64,000 bases of DNA, from NCBI GenBank assembly GCA_036346205.1, contig JARFJB010000982.1:133501-197500 (forward strand), read 5' to 3'. Shown piece after piece: positions 1-10,985 of this stretch. The position numbers and the translations under genes were made by a program. The notes under the pieces are model-generated. The model saw only the letters and a program-made list of their open reading frames with translations, ran no database searches and was not told the origin of the DNA. Source of the stretch: Vesta saturnalis (Eukaryota > Arthropoda > Insecta > Coleoptera > Lampyridae). Each line of letters begins with the position of its first letter. Position 1 is the first letter of the stretch.

Positions 1-32
1 TTACAGTAATGTATAAATATAAATGTGTAAAT

Positions 33-121
33 AAGAAAATGAAGGAATGTGAAACTTTATTCGAGTTCATGATTACGTAATCATGAAATCGAATAAAGTA
101 TCGCATTCCTTCATTTTCTTT
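33..121. repeat. Near-perfect palindrome (hairpin)
   Basis: Two arms of about 44 bases mirror each other around position 76/77 (centre GATTACGTAATC), with only a few mismatches. The arms carry AGAAAATGAAGGAATG and its complement. No coding sequence is visible. It could be a tiny foldback MITE or the fused ends of a lost transposon. Confidence 0.75.
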
Positions 122-865
122 TGTTGCTTGTTTTTATGTCAAAATTAAACCGAATACATGAAGATGATGCGGTGGTGGTTCTCGGAAATCAATTTACGTC
201 GCGTAAAAAAGGAATGAAGTGAAATGAAAATATGCATATTCATAAAATTCGCGTAAAATCAAATTAAATAAAAAGAAATGAAATTGTGATTTTTTAATTT
301 CCGTTAAAATCGCTTGCTGAAAAACAAAATATGGTGAAAAACTTCCTGTTTGGAATTTTAATATGTAATTCAATTTGAAATTCATTAAAAAAAACCACGA
401 TGTCAGTTATCTTAGTTTACCTACTGTTTACGGTTCTGATTTACATTCCCATTTATTTTCGTCTTTTGGACAGATCTTGAGAAAAGTTGTGTAGGAGCGT
501 CGTTCCGGCTCCACTACACCCCTGTATATGACCATATGCAATAATAAGTAAATATCTATGTAATGGCTATTAGATTAATTACGTTGCTTAAGTTGCCTAA
601 GTAATTGAACCTAAAATACCTAATTATGTAATTAAAAATTATATTTACTTTTGAACTTATTCCTTCATAACAAAACTTTCAATAACATAATTATCTAAAC
701 ATGAGTTTGGCAATTTATAAGCTGATAAATACTAAAAATATACACAAATTAAAAAAAATGATAATTAATAACGTATCTTACTTTAATCATCTACTATTTA
801 TGTAATGTATATGTATTGAAGATTTCATTCTCAAATTTTATAAGATTGAATTAATAATAATTAAC
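122..865. other. AT-rich 5' flank of PHYH gene 1
   Basis: No recognisable gene. This is AT-rich sequence lying just upstream of the start codon at 866. It presumably holds the promoter of the dioxygenase gene, but no clear TATA or initiator element could be assigned. Confidence 0.4.
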
Positions 866-1152
866 ATGGATATTCAACCAAATAGGTATAAGTATAGTAC
901 AACATAGTCATGGAAAAAGGTAACACGTAAGTTAAACACTTGATAATGTGAAAATGTCTTAGGAATCATGCAACTCCAACACAGTACAAGTATACTAAAG
1001 ACAACGCTTATTTAACGGACGAACAAAGAGATTTTTATGAACAAAATGGATACATTGTGATTAAAAACTTAGTGGATTTTGAACTTCTGGACCAATGCAA
1101 GTAAGTTTTTTTTAAATTATGTAAGTAGGATTTAATTATTAGCCATTATATA

Positions 1153-1211
<59 letters not shown>

Positions 1212-1901
1212 AATTCAATATTCGAGATTTTTAAATCGTGACTGATTATAAATTCATATACAGTGTCCGTTTCAAACACAATTTTTTCAATTCAAATTAT
1301 CTCATGTGATCTACCTAAACCAATTTTAAGTTATTATTCAAAATTTAAATTGAAAGATCATGGAAAACGAAAAATAAAATAAGTTTTATAACGTTTTATT
1401 ATATCGAACAAAGATTCGTAAACTTAAAAATAATTTTATTTCAGCAAATGTTCGAAATGTCCTCCGTTAGTCAACTAACGCCCGAAATGGTTCGAAATGT
1501 GCAGCAGGAATTTGTAGATCGATTAGGCTATTGTCAGTTGACTAACGGAGGACATTTCGAACATTTGCTGAAATAAAATTATTTTTAAGTTTACGAATCT
1601 TGTTTTCGATATAATTAAACGTTATAAAATTTTATTTTTCGTTTCTTCATGATCTTTTCAATTTAAATTTTGAATCGAATAACTCCAAAACGCTTGACTT
1701 AGGTATAGCATATGCTCCATGACAAATGTTTAGTATTGTAAGACCAAATCACAAAAAATTGTTGCAATTGAAAATTTTTAGCTAATCTTTTGAGACACGA
1801 TAAAATTTTTTTCGCAAAATATGCTGAAAAATATAAAATCGACGGGTCCGAGCGATTAAAAAATTGTGCTTAATTTGAATTTATTCCTTCCTTTACGACC
1901 A

Positions 1902-1952
<51 letters not shown>

Positions 1953-2172
1953 ATATTATAATTAACTGTAATACTATTCATTCTTGATCAAAGAATCACC
2001 TTCAGTTCAAAAATCCAAACCAAGTGTGGTGTGTGCGTATGTGTGTGCGCGTGTGTGCGTGTGTCCGTGTGTGCGAGTGTGCGTGTGGGCATGTGCGCGT
2101 GTGCGTGTGTGCGTGTGTGCGAGTGTGCGTGTGTGCGTGTCTGCGTTTCCGCGTGCCCGTGTGTGGTGTATC

Positions 2173-2207
<35 letters not shown>

Positions 2208-2291
2208 ATGTGCGCGTGTGCGTGTGTGCGAGTGTGCGTGTGTGCGTGTCTGCGTTTCCGCGTGTCCGTGTGTGGGTGTATCGGTGTCTGT

Positions 2292-2327
<36 letters not shown>

Positions 2328-2423
2328 CGTGCGTGCGTGCGTGCGTGCGTGGGTGCGTGCGTGCGTGCGTGTGTGTGTGTGTGCGTGTGGGCGCGTGCGC
2401 GCGTGCGTGCGTGCGTGCATGCA

Positions 2424-2460
<37 letters not shown>

Positions 2461-3983
2461 TTGCGTGCATGTGTGTGTGTGTGTGTGTATTTTTTTTTTC
2501 ACTAAAAACTTATGTCTTACAATATCTGTAACGTGATTATTTCTAGTTTAGCTTAACATGTCCAAGTTAGTGTGGAAAACTAACAGAATTAGATTAAAAC
2601 TCAGTTTTTTTTTAATTTTTTTACTAAATTCGATAGATTTTTTTCTTGCTAACTTTGTTTTTTAGAGAAAAATTTTTGGACATAGTCAATTCAAGAATAG
2701 ACCGACCTCCATTTATGATTGTGATGAAAGATTTTTCGTTAAAATCTACAAATGTCAAAGGCGAATACCTGATCACTAAAGTAAATGAGACCAAATGTGT
2801 AAATATCTAGTATACCTTCGAATTTTTAGATACAAGACTTCGCCTACGACGAGGTACTGTTTCAATATATTTCGTATAAAAACATTATCGACATTGTTCA
2901 AAGTATAATTGGTCCTAATATAATAAACATAAGTTCGATGCTTATCAACAAACCACCAAATGCTGATATCGACAGTTCAAGGCATCCAATGCATCAGGTA
3001 TGTGTTAAGATCATGATGTGTTTTAATTTCTACATTGGGGTTTATAATCAAAGAACAAGCACATGAAGTTAGGTTTATATTGCTTAGTTTCATCAATACT
3101 GTAACAAGAAGGTGAGAACATTGACATTGATCAAGTTTGAGAAAGGATCCGAACTCTATTCTCACACTTATTATATTTGACTAGATTACATTTAATTCAA
3201 TAATCAGTAGAAGTTTAATTTCAATATAATAATGAGAGCATAGGTGACTTGAACTAAATCCTTTCATTGGATTTTAAAAATACCAAAAATGAATCAGGTT
3301 TATTATCAATATCAACATTTCTAATACAGGGTTATGCTAATTCTTCACTAATTAATTTATTAGGATTTGCTATACTCTCCATTCCGCCCAGCAGATGAGA
3401 TTGTTGGAGTTTGGACAGCCATGGAAAGCGTTCATGAAGAGAATGGTTGTCTGTATGTAGTTCCAGGTTCACATTTAACTGAATTAGTTAAACACGAATA
3501 TCCACCTGTAAGATATAATCGATGAAAACATTATACACCAATACTGTTTCCAGAATATAAAGAATAAAGCATATGTGGGTGCAGTGGGTACAAGTAGTTT
3601 ACCCACAAAACTGTTAATAATGGAAAAAGGTGACACAGTGTTTTTTCACTCGCTTCTACTTCACGGATCAGGACCAAATTTAACAAAGGTAAAATTTTAG
3701 AAAAAAAATTCGTATCAATACTATCTGTACTTATTAAGGGATTTCGAAAAGCAATTTCTGCTCATTACATTAATTCTTATTGTTATGCCTTAAAAACACT
3801 CGATCCAGTTCAACAAAATATAGAAAAGGATATGGTAGAAATGGCGCACAGACAAGGTTATACTGATATTACATTTGAGGTAAGTTTAAATTAGTTCTCT
3901 AAGCAATTTTTGAAGTACATATTTTTTAGTCGTACTTTAAGTTGAAAAGTCGATTAGTTCGGGGAGAACCAGGAAATTTTTAA
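866..3983 (+). CDS. PHYH: Phytanoyl-CoA dioxygenase (PHYH), eight exons
   Basis: Fe(II)/2-oxoglutarate dioxygenase that alpha-hydroxylates phytanoyl-CoA in peroxisomal alpha-oxidation. Exons: 866-885, 963-1100, 2666-2780, 2830-2997, 3364-3507, 3554-3688, 3739-3879 and 3930-3983. All junctions are GT/AG, and phases add up to 305 codons including TAA (304 aa) without a break. Family landmarks: LTDEQRDFYEQNGY near the N-terminus; the metal-binding H-Q-D (H146, D148) split across exons 4 and 5; GVWTAME and NGCLYVVPGSH; distal metal ligand in LLLHGSG (H232); 2-oxoglutarate-binding arginine in GFRKAIS (R243); C-terminal SRLVRGEPGNF. The start lies in a 20-nt first exon followed by a 77-nt intron. 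Human PHYH carries an N-terminal PTS2; here neither a PTS2 nor a C-terminal PTS1 is evident, so targeting is unclear. Intron 2 (1.56 kb) is swollen by microsatellites and a transposon remnant. Exon structure was read by eye and lacks transcript support. Confidence 0.88.
1154..1207. repeat. (TA)n microsatellite
   Basis: Uninterrupted AT dinucleotides in intron 2 of the dioxygenase gene, left of an inverted transposon fragment. Confidence 0.95.
1305..1708. mobile_element. Inverted duplication of a DDE transposase 3' end
   Basis: Two arms (about 1305-1475 and 1536-1708) are inverted copies of each other around a 60-bp spacer. Read on the + strand, the spacer and start of the right arm encode the last codons of a DDE transposase of the DUF4817-associated type: VDRLGYCQ, then the family ending LTNGGHFEHLLK and TAA near 1573. 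The left arm carries the same ending on the minus strand. The rest of the arms is 3' UTR. It sits in intron 2 of PHYH gene 1 and is non-functional. The family assignment rests on the ending motif and is moderately sure. Confidence 0.7.
1903..1950. repeat. (TA)n microsatellite
   Basis: Uninterrupted TA dinucleotides to the right of the inverted transposon fragment, matching the one on its left. Confidence 0.95.
2026..2488. repeat. G/T-rich (GTGTGC/GTGC)n microsatellite
   Basis: A 460-base run of GTGTGTGC, GTGC and GT units with internal near-duplicates (GCGAGTGTGCGTGTGTGCGT recurs). It lies in intron 2 of PHYH gene 1. Open frames in it are an artefact of A-poor sequence. Confidence 0.95.
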
Positions 3984-4048
3984 TGTGAATTCATTTAGTG
4001 GAAAATATTTAAGCTAAAACTGAGTACCTATGTACACACAAAATTTCA

Positions 4049-4054
4049 ATAAAT
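4049..4054 (+). terminator. Polyadenylation signal of PHYH gene 1
   Basis: AATAAA lies 66 bases after the stop codon of the dioxygenase gene, a normal distance for a 3' UTR. Confidence 0.5.
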
Positions 4055-4435
4055 AGTTGTAATTAATTGAAAGAAAGACAGACAAGGGGTTAGGGGGGCA
4101 GGGGGAGGAGAGAGAAATTGATTGATTGATTGATTAATTAAATTATTTCTCAAACTCGCTCGGATTAGGCCTTAGAAGACATCACTTACATCTTTACGAG
4201 AATACCAAGATACAAAACATTTACGTAAAATAAAATACGGTTCAATTCTTATAAGCAATATGCAAAAAAATATCTGGTATGGAAAAAAATTTAATAACAT
4301 TTTTTTAGGATAATTAAGCAACCTCTTTTATTATAAGTTCATTAAGAAAATAAGCAGCATTATAAAAATAAAAACAATGATCTATGTCAAACAGACGTTT
4401 AAAATTTCGTGTCAGACAAAAGTGGAGAGACATCT

Positions 4436-4436
<1 letters not shown>

Positions 4437-4487
<51 letters not shown>
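4437..4487. repeat. (TA)n microsatellite
   Basis: Uninterrupted TA dinucleotides of about 50 bases. Confidence 0.95.
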
Positions 4488-4490
<3 letters not shown>

Positions 4491-5872
4491 TGGGTAAACA
4501 CCAAGCTGGGACACCAAAATATTATGTTTGAGCTCATCATACCTCTATACGAATTTCGCAGGTTTAAGAGGTACAGGGTGTTGAAAGATTAAATTTTATT
4601 CTGAAATTTCTCAATAATCGGACACTACCGGCATTTGATTTAAGGTTTATTATTATTACTATTATCAATAATTGTTATTGTTATTTTCATCTTTTGAGAA
4701 TAAAAAAATAACAAAATACATTGAAACTTTTAAATGTAAATAACCCAGAAACCGATAAAGTTAGGCGATCTAAACAAGATGACCTTTTTTATATAGAATT
4801 GAACGTCCTTTTCGATTTTTGATATTATAATAAATTAAAAATTTACACCAAAGGAAAAAGGCAGAGAAAATCGATCAGTTTATAAATTTGGATTCATTTG
4901 TTAAATATTTATGTCAAGAGTAATTTAAAAATAAGTTTTATGTAGCAGGTTAAAAAAAGTGTTATGCAGAAATTTTAGGTTAACATATAAATTAATAAAA
5001 TAGGTTATAAAAACGGAATATCAAAAACCTTACTAGTAAAAAATAAAGTAGCTCTGTTAAAAACTTTATTTTGTTCTTGAAACTAAGGGTATAGGTTTAA
5101 GTATTAATAAACATTTCTAACATTGAACCTTTATGATTATTATTTTCTAATTGTAAAATTTTCATTTCTGCAAAACTTGGATAATGAATTTTATGTTTAG
5201 AATGTCCACTTAGTGCACATGAAATTTTGTTTAACCGGATGTCACTTTTATGTTGTTATTATTTTATCTTTTGTTTTACTAAATATTGTGTGTGATATTA
5301 TTATTATTATTATATTTGTAAGTAAATTTTAATTGTTTTTCTTTTCTAAATACATTATATATGTTGTTAGATAAGTTTTTTATATAAGGTAAAGAAACGA
5401 AACTATAATTTTGATCATAAGTATCAGTCGGTTTAAAGGTATACTTAGAGTATTATTTCTATAAACTTTAGAATTTGGGGTATTACATAGAAGTTTTTTT
5501 TAAAAATGTAGAGGGATATGAATTTTCACTTAATACATTATATTTATTGTTGTAAAAGGAAGGATGGGTAATACGTTTTATTTTATTTTTTAAACCTAAC
5601 ATCATGTTAATTTTGATTTTTTTAGTGTGGTCAGAGAATTATATACTTACCAGAATGTGTAGGTTATCTATACCAATCTAAAATTATTAAATTAAATCAT
5701 CGGTGCCATGTTTTGAAATTCTCAGTGGGAGGGGGGGTTCGACCCCCGCAGACGAGCACGAGATATGCGCCGATAGACTAGAAGTAAAAATTCAATTTCG
5801 AGTTCAATAACTTCAATAACCACGATTTGTTTTGATAAAATATTTTAACGAAAGCAAACACTTCAAGGTAAA

Positions 5873-6880
5873 TACAGGGTTTCCCAACGATAAATTGACC
5901 TCCCTACAATCAGAAAACCGAAAAATATTTCTATATCCGCCGAGACCCGTCGATTTTTGTTCTTGGGGGGAGCTTTTTGTACAGTCAAGCCAACTCGATA
6001 TGTCCACCTCCCCAGCAATCACAAGTTAAAAATTTGAAATGCAACTACCCCACTTATGACAAATTGTTTTAAAGCACTTTTCATTGCGAATACAGTGATG
6101 CATTGTTTTTGGAAATCAGTTGAGATTTGACAGAATTATTGGCGAAAATCGAAAACCAACGTATGCGCAGTAGTTTATATAGAAATGCCTGGTTTATTTT
6201 GTTTTTTACGTATTACACCCGACCTTATCGCCTATTTTTAATGATGTGTCGATCAGTTTACAAAAAAGTCACATATAAAAAAGTTTCAGCAGATAATAAA
6301 CAAGATTTATTTAATGTATTGCTCAAAATGACAACAACTTGCATACGATAATAGCCTGTTTTCAAATTCTGTTCGAACACTACTCAAGACATATGTTGTT
6401 ATTAATCGGAATTTTTCTACAACTCTCTGGCGGTGACGTAAACTCGTGATTTTAAATGACCCCACAGCAAAAAGTCGAAAGGAGATAGATCCGGAGATCA
6501 CCGGATCTATCCCCTTTCGACTTTGAACTGATCGACACATCATTAAAATAGGTGATGAGGTCGGCTGTAGTACATAAAAAACAAATGAAACAGGGCGTTT
6601 GTGTATAAATTACTACGCATACGTTGGTTTCCGATTTTCGCCAATAATTCTGTCAAATCTCAACCTATTTCCAAAAACGATGCACCACAGTATTTGCAAT
6701 AACAAGGGCTTTAATGTGTCACAAGTGGAATAGTTGCATTTGAAATTTTAAAGTTAGGGTTGCTAAGGGTGGGGAGATGGACATATCGAGTTGGCTTTAC
6801 TGTACAAAAAGTTCCCCCCTAGAACAAAAATCGACGGGTCACGGCGAATTTAGAAACATTTTTCGTTGGAAGACCCTGTA
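5873..6880. mobile_element. Foldback DDE transposon remnant (inverted duplication)
   Basis: The element begins TACAGGGTTT and ends ACCCTGTA, next to TA dinucleotides. The outer arms (about 5873-6262 and 6526-6880) are inverted copies. The centre of symmetry is the 24-base hairpin pair at 6475-6499 and 6506-6529, separated by AGATCA. The left half keeps about 205 bases (6263-6470) that are missing from the right half. Both halves therefore derive from one transposon end, including the transposase C-terminus, joined head to head, with a deletion in one half. It is non-autonomous. Confidence 0.8.
6307..6504 (-). pseudogene. DDE transposase C-terminal fragment
   Basis: The minus strand encodes SPDLSPFDF, LLWGHLKSRVY, then the C-terminal tail ending FEQYIK and TAA (6307-6309). 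SPDLSPxDxxLWGHLK is the block containing the third catalytic acid of IS630/Tc1-type DDE transposases in insects. A frameshift or stop after TAREL breaks the frame. The N-terminal and central catalytic parts are absent. It lies in the left half of the foldback element; the right half repeats only its 5'-most bases in reverse. Confidence 0.75.
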
Positions 6881-6939
6881 TATAAAAACTACAATACAAT
6901 CAAACAAATTAGAGTAACACAAAGTAATTAAAAACAGTG

Positions 6940-7230
6940 TTATTACACACACAAACACATACGCACATACGCACGCACGCAGGCACACACGCGTGCATGC
7001 ACACACGCACTCACTCACTCTCACACACACACAACTGCACACACACACATACGCACGAACGCACGCGCCCATCCACCCACACACCCGCGCACTCTCACAC
7101 ACACACGCGTGCGACACACACACACACACACACACACTCACAACACACACACACTCATACACGCTCACACGATCACACTTGCACACTCCCACACTCACAG
7201 ACTCACACTCACAGACTCACACACACACGC

Positions 7231-7274
<44 letters not shown>

Positions 7275-7358
7275 ACATACACACATACACACACACACAC
7301 ACACTCACACACCCACACACCTATATACCCACGCACACACACACACACTCACACACTC

Positions 7359-7395
<37 letters not shown>

Positions 7396-7397
7396 TG
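6940..7397. repeat. (CA)n-rich microsatellite
   Basis: About 460 bases of CACACA mixed with CACTCA, CGCA and CATACA units, directly right of the foldback transposon. Open frames here are low-complexity artefacts. Confidence 0.95.
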
Positions 7398-8095
7398 CAC
7401 AGGTCTTCTAATTTTTCTGTGTACACCAGCATTTCGCCTAAGAGTGGGGTCCTTCAAGTCACTAGGAAAAAACGTGTATATTTTATTTACTGATTTATTT
7501 GGTATTAACGTCATGTCTATACACTCCATTTCTTGGAAGTTGTAGATAAAACATAAATATGTGGCTAGACCCGGCTACTACACCTATACTGTCATCTGGA
7601 TAGATGTGGCCTCACACAATCACTTGCATTCAATGGAAATTGTAAATGTATTGCTAGCTCTTTTCTGGAATGAGTGCCCAAAATCTAATGGAAAATCTTT
7701 ACTATGTGAGTGCAAAGTTCAGTGATAAAATGCATATTCAGTATTAATCAAGGCATTGATATCGCAAAAGTAGGTAAGTTTGGCGACTTTTGGAACACAC
7801 CACAATCCCAAGGTTAACACTTTATCAAGGCTACCACCTGACCAAGGTCGTGCAGTGTCTGACCCACTTTCACAATGCCCCACACGCCCAAGGTTATACA
7901 CAGCGGCCTACTTTACCAAGGTCACACACCAATAAGGCCACTCGTATGCCCTACTTCCTCGAGGTCCCCTAAGCTTACACAATACCAAGGCCAGTCATCT
8001 CTTACATTAGCAAGATCATTTGTGATGACCACGCACTGAGCGCTACCTGTGTACCCTATCTATTCACCTTACTTTACGATTAGCTGATACACACT
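7398..8095. other. Non-coding stretch with a CCAAGGT motif cluster
   Basis: No gene recognised. Between about 7805 and 7995 the motif CCAAGGT/CAAGGC recurs at least six times (near 7807, 7824, 7841, 7889, 7916, 7986) in otherwise non-repetitive C-rich sequence. It lies between the CA repeat and a BIR-domain frame. Confidence 0.45.
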
Positions 8096-8449
8096 CTAGA
8101 AACCAAAAAAAAAAGAAAACGATATATTAATATATTTATTTCTTGTATAAACAAAGACATGTACAATTGTTTTATTCAGAAATGTGATTCTCTTTAGGAA
8201 TAAAACATTTTTATGTAGTACAAGTGCAAAAGGTTCTTCCCCTTCCGTTTCATTACATCTGCGTGGACGTGGTGCAAGTAACTGAGCATACGTGCAGTGT
8301 GGTGCCCATCGGAGATGCTCCTGTAACGGATTGTCAGATGGCTGCCATCGGTTTATTCTAACCCCACACAGGAAGCATTCGTCTTCAGATGTGGAAATGA
8401 ACCCTGCCGCAGCAAGTGGTGAAGCGAGTGAACTCCAGACCATGTTCAA
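8096..8449 (-). pseudogene. BIR-domain (IAP-like) fragment
   Basis: A 117-codon frame whose first half matches the zinc-binding core of a baculoviral IAP repeat: C25-x2-C28-x16-H45-x6-C52, with the typical WQPSD and EHLRWAPHC context. Such domains bind caspases or IAP-binding motifs and block apoptosis. Here the N-terminal helices of the domain are short or missing, and there is no second BIR or RING. After about residue 75 the sequence becomes lysine- and aromatic-rich and looks like read-through. It is probably a truncated gene. BIR proteins occur in insect hosts and in large insect DNA viruses and related endogenous elements; the unrecognised small frames at 9.4-11 kb favour the second source, but this is inference. 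Confidence 0.6.
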
Positions 8450-9408
8450 TACGTTAGTAAGCGTTTATCGAAGCAATTGTAATACCGAGGATAATAAAAG
8501 TTTGGTGGCACGTCGTACATGTTTTAGCTGCTGAAGAAAGTAATCGAATGGCATAAAATAATTTATTACATACAATACATAGCAAAAAATATTAATAGCC
8601 CACATAACAGACTACGTCACACAGGTAACACGAGTCATCGTCATATACATCATATAACGTGGTTAGGGGTGATCTACATGATGAGCCCCAGTATTCATCA
8701 TGTGATATGTGGTAAACAATTGCCCATCGCTCCATATGGGTGTGGTGGTCAACCACGCGGTAATCTCGTGGTTGCAACGTGGAGTAGCATGCATGGCATA
8801 AATGCATACCACCAACCAGATGGTAGCGAATGTACAGGGACATTATGTGAGAGTAATATTTCAAATTACTACCCGAAGTAGTAGAGTCGCTTGCCCAAAG
8901 TGTCAAACCATGCCGAATTCCACTTTACATCTTCATATTGTTTTCGGTAGCACTGTTGTTGTAGTAGTTGGTAGTAATTCTTTTTTTCAAATTTTACTTA
9001 GTTAGGTATACGTTAACATACTCGTCGCGCACTAAGATTAAGTAGTGATAATGGTTAGTAGACCTCATGCGTATTCCTATCGTCTTGAACAGGGGTAGCT
9101 GGCATACTGAATATCGTGCAAACTGTAGAATAGTATACGTGTTACCCCTCCTTTTTAACTCAAAAAGGACCTTGTGGATGCGTAGGTAACTTCGTGTAAG
9201 AAGGAGGTGACCTCGGTTTTGTATTGAAGAGGAAGGAGAGCTAACCTTAACCAAATTATTGACAGAAAACCTTGAAGCAGTGGACCCTCCAGTATTGACA
9301 GGTAGCCTTGGAACAGTGAAGCTGTCAAGGTCGTTGTAGTAATACATGTTAATAATGTCGAGGTCACGTCACTGACCCTGTAGGTAAAAAAGAGAGGGGA
9401 AGGTGAGA
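8450..9408. other. No recognisable gene; small open frames on both strands
   Basis: Base composition is more balanced than in the surrounding AT-rich DNA. Minus-strand frames of 104 and 117 codons (8592-8906, 8994-9347) match no family I recognise and have no supporting motif. It may be decayed coding DNA of the same virus-like cluster. Confidence 0.35.
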
Positions 9409-9415
9409 TATAAAT
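9409..9415 (+). promoter_or_regulatory. TATA-like box upstream of decayed ORF
   Basis: TATAAAT lies 37 bases before the ATG at 9452, giving a very short predicted leader, as is common in compact viral genes. No experimental support. Confidence 0.35.
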
Positions 9416-9451
9416 ACAAAGGGAGTGCAAGTGAAGCCAGTATCGTACATA

Positions 9452-10096
9452 ATGGAGAACATCTTACGCCAAGCGGTAGAAAAGACGAAGATTGCCAGTA
9501 TTATAAATTCAAGTGAGTGTCGTGATATTTTAATTAATAATGTGCATTATTAAATAAACAAAAGCAAGTCGAAGTATGTTAGTGTCGGTCTGTCACCTCG
9601 ATTCAATTTTGAAGCAGTCGTGAAACTTAGTGGATCTAAGAGTAGTGGAGTGACGTTTGATAAGAAGGAATGGCATTTACTTATGGGCAATTAGAGAATA
9701 ATTACAAATTATTTCTACACACCTGAAGGACCATGGCTACCTACAAAGATGGGCTCGAAAACTGTATCGTATGAAGCTATTAACAAGAAGAAAGTTATTC
9801 GTATCAATGATTGTGAAGAATCATAAATCTATTTAGGATGGGAGTCTATAGAACAGTTATAGAGACTTCTTAAGATAATAAGTTATCGATTGGATCTAAT
9901 ACATACTATGAACTTTTCATTATTTTATAATATAATAATAAGTGCAGCAGCGGAAATGCCTGAGCTTGGCATAGGCAGGTTAATTGCACCATTGCATGAT
10001 ATATTCGATCCCAATATAGTATGTTTTATGGAAATTGTTGAATTTGCCAAAGAAAAACTGAATATTGATGTAGAAGTTGCCAAAGCTGAAAATTAA
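9452..10096 (+). pseudogene. Unrecognised 214-codon gene with four in-frame stops
   Basis: From ATG 9452 (MENILRQAVEKTKI) one frame runs 214 codons to TAA 10094-10096. It is broken only by TAA 9551, TAG 9692, TAA 9824 and TAG 9860; there is no frameshift. The segments between the stops look like real protein: YVSVGLSPRFNFEAVVKLSG, VTFDKKEWHLLM, IITNYFYTPEG, KVIRINDCEES, IYLGWESIEQL, and a helical C-terminus. I do not recognise the family with confidence. It follows a TATA-like box and lies downstream of a BIR fragment, which suggests an endogenous virus or Polinton-type remnant. Function unknown. Confidence 0.5.
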
Positions 10097-10152
10097 AAAG
10101 TGGGGGTAACGAGCATATAGAGAACAGGGATATATAATATGTGTTAGTCAAT

Positions 10153-10419
10153 ATGTGGATGTGTTATAGTGCAGAGTCGTGGCCTGAAGCTGTGGACTGT
10201 GTTAGTGCAGTTCAAAGACTAATATGTCAATTGCAATCATTAGAATTTGATGCTGAACATGAAAAAGTATATGGGATGGGTAGGTTTAGTGATAAGTATG
10301 GGGAGAAATACGTCTTTGCGAGAATATCTTTGGAGCAATTTGTACACGAAATAGAACGGTATTTACCAAATTATGAGTCATTAAATGACGACTCGCCAAG
10401 TGAAGAAGATGTGCATTAA
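10153..10419 (+). CDS. Small acidic protein of unknown function (88 aa)
   Basis: An open frame from ATG 10153 to TAA 10417-10419. It contains WPEAVDCVSAVQRLICQLQ, an apparently helical middle and an acidic tail (SLNDDSPSEEDVH). It starts 57 bases after the preceding decayed gene on the same strand, as in a compact viral-style gene row. No known domain is seen. It could be the one intact member of the decayed cluster, or a chance survivor. Confidence 0.45.
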   Translation: MWMCYSAESWPEAVDCVSAVQRLICQLQSLEFDAEHEKVYGMGRFSDKYGEKYVFARISLEQFVHEIERYLPNYESLNDDSPSEEDVH

Positions 10420-10985
10420 TGAGTCCAAAAACATAGTTCACTGTATAATAGCATGAAACTTGGCGCATAGGCAGGCGCGAAAAGGAGAAATGGGAACGAT
10501 TAGCTAGAGATTCTGCCCGATTTAAAAAAAGAATAGAAGACTGTGATACTACCAACCGTCGAAAATCAGCACCGTCAGTGTGTGTCAAACGTCGATCCTA
10601 TTTCTTCTACTTTGGCGTTACCTACTACAAATACTAGAACGGGCGTGTGCAGGAACTGTGGTCGTAACGGTCAATTGCCGTACAGGTATCCTTAATCCCA
10701 AAAGCGGTGAACCAGGTGTTACGCGCTCTAGTTGTTCTAAGTGCTCGGGAAACGGTCGTCGGGCCGGTAAGCTGATTACTGGACTCTACGGTCACTCTGA
10801 ATTCGGTAACTAACTTTGAGGGTCTAGACGATCGTTACCGATACTTCTATCTCCATCCGCGCATCCAATGCCTTGCCCTCACGACAAACCGGCAGACTAC
10901 TTTCGGGTACTGTGAAGCAAATTCTAATGTAACAATATACACATATAATAAAAAAGTGTATTGGGGATGCAGTCAACGAGGGGGA
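10420..10985 (+). pseudogene. Decayed small frames downstream of the unknown gene row
   Basis: Pieces of plausible protein in shifting frames: a basic, charged helix (GRREKEKWERLARDSARFKK, about 10467-10527), a short C-x2-C piece (VCRNCGRNGQL, near 10650) and YNKKVYWGCSQRGGC ending at TAA near 10988. They are broken by stops and shifts. No family assigned. They look like the continuation of the virus-like cluster. Confidence 0.35.

Larger units (their letters stand above)
3984..5872. other. AT-rich intergenic DNA with transposon-end traces
   Basis: No gene recognised after the PHYH 3' UTR. It holds a (TGAT)n-like run near 4117-4140, a (TA)n tract, an ACAGGGTGTT motif near 4573 that resembles the terminus of DDE transposons elsewhere in the window, and a short segment around 4250-4430 that shares words with 22550-22650 (ATATCTGGT, GACGTTTAAAA). 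Confidence 0.5.

Noticed and set aside
8292..8534. Plus-strand 80-codon frame opposite the BIR fragment
   Set aside because: The minus-strand reading has a clear C-x2-C-x16-H-x6-C zinc core; the plus frame is its shadow.
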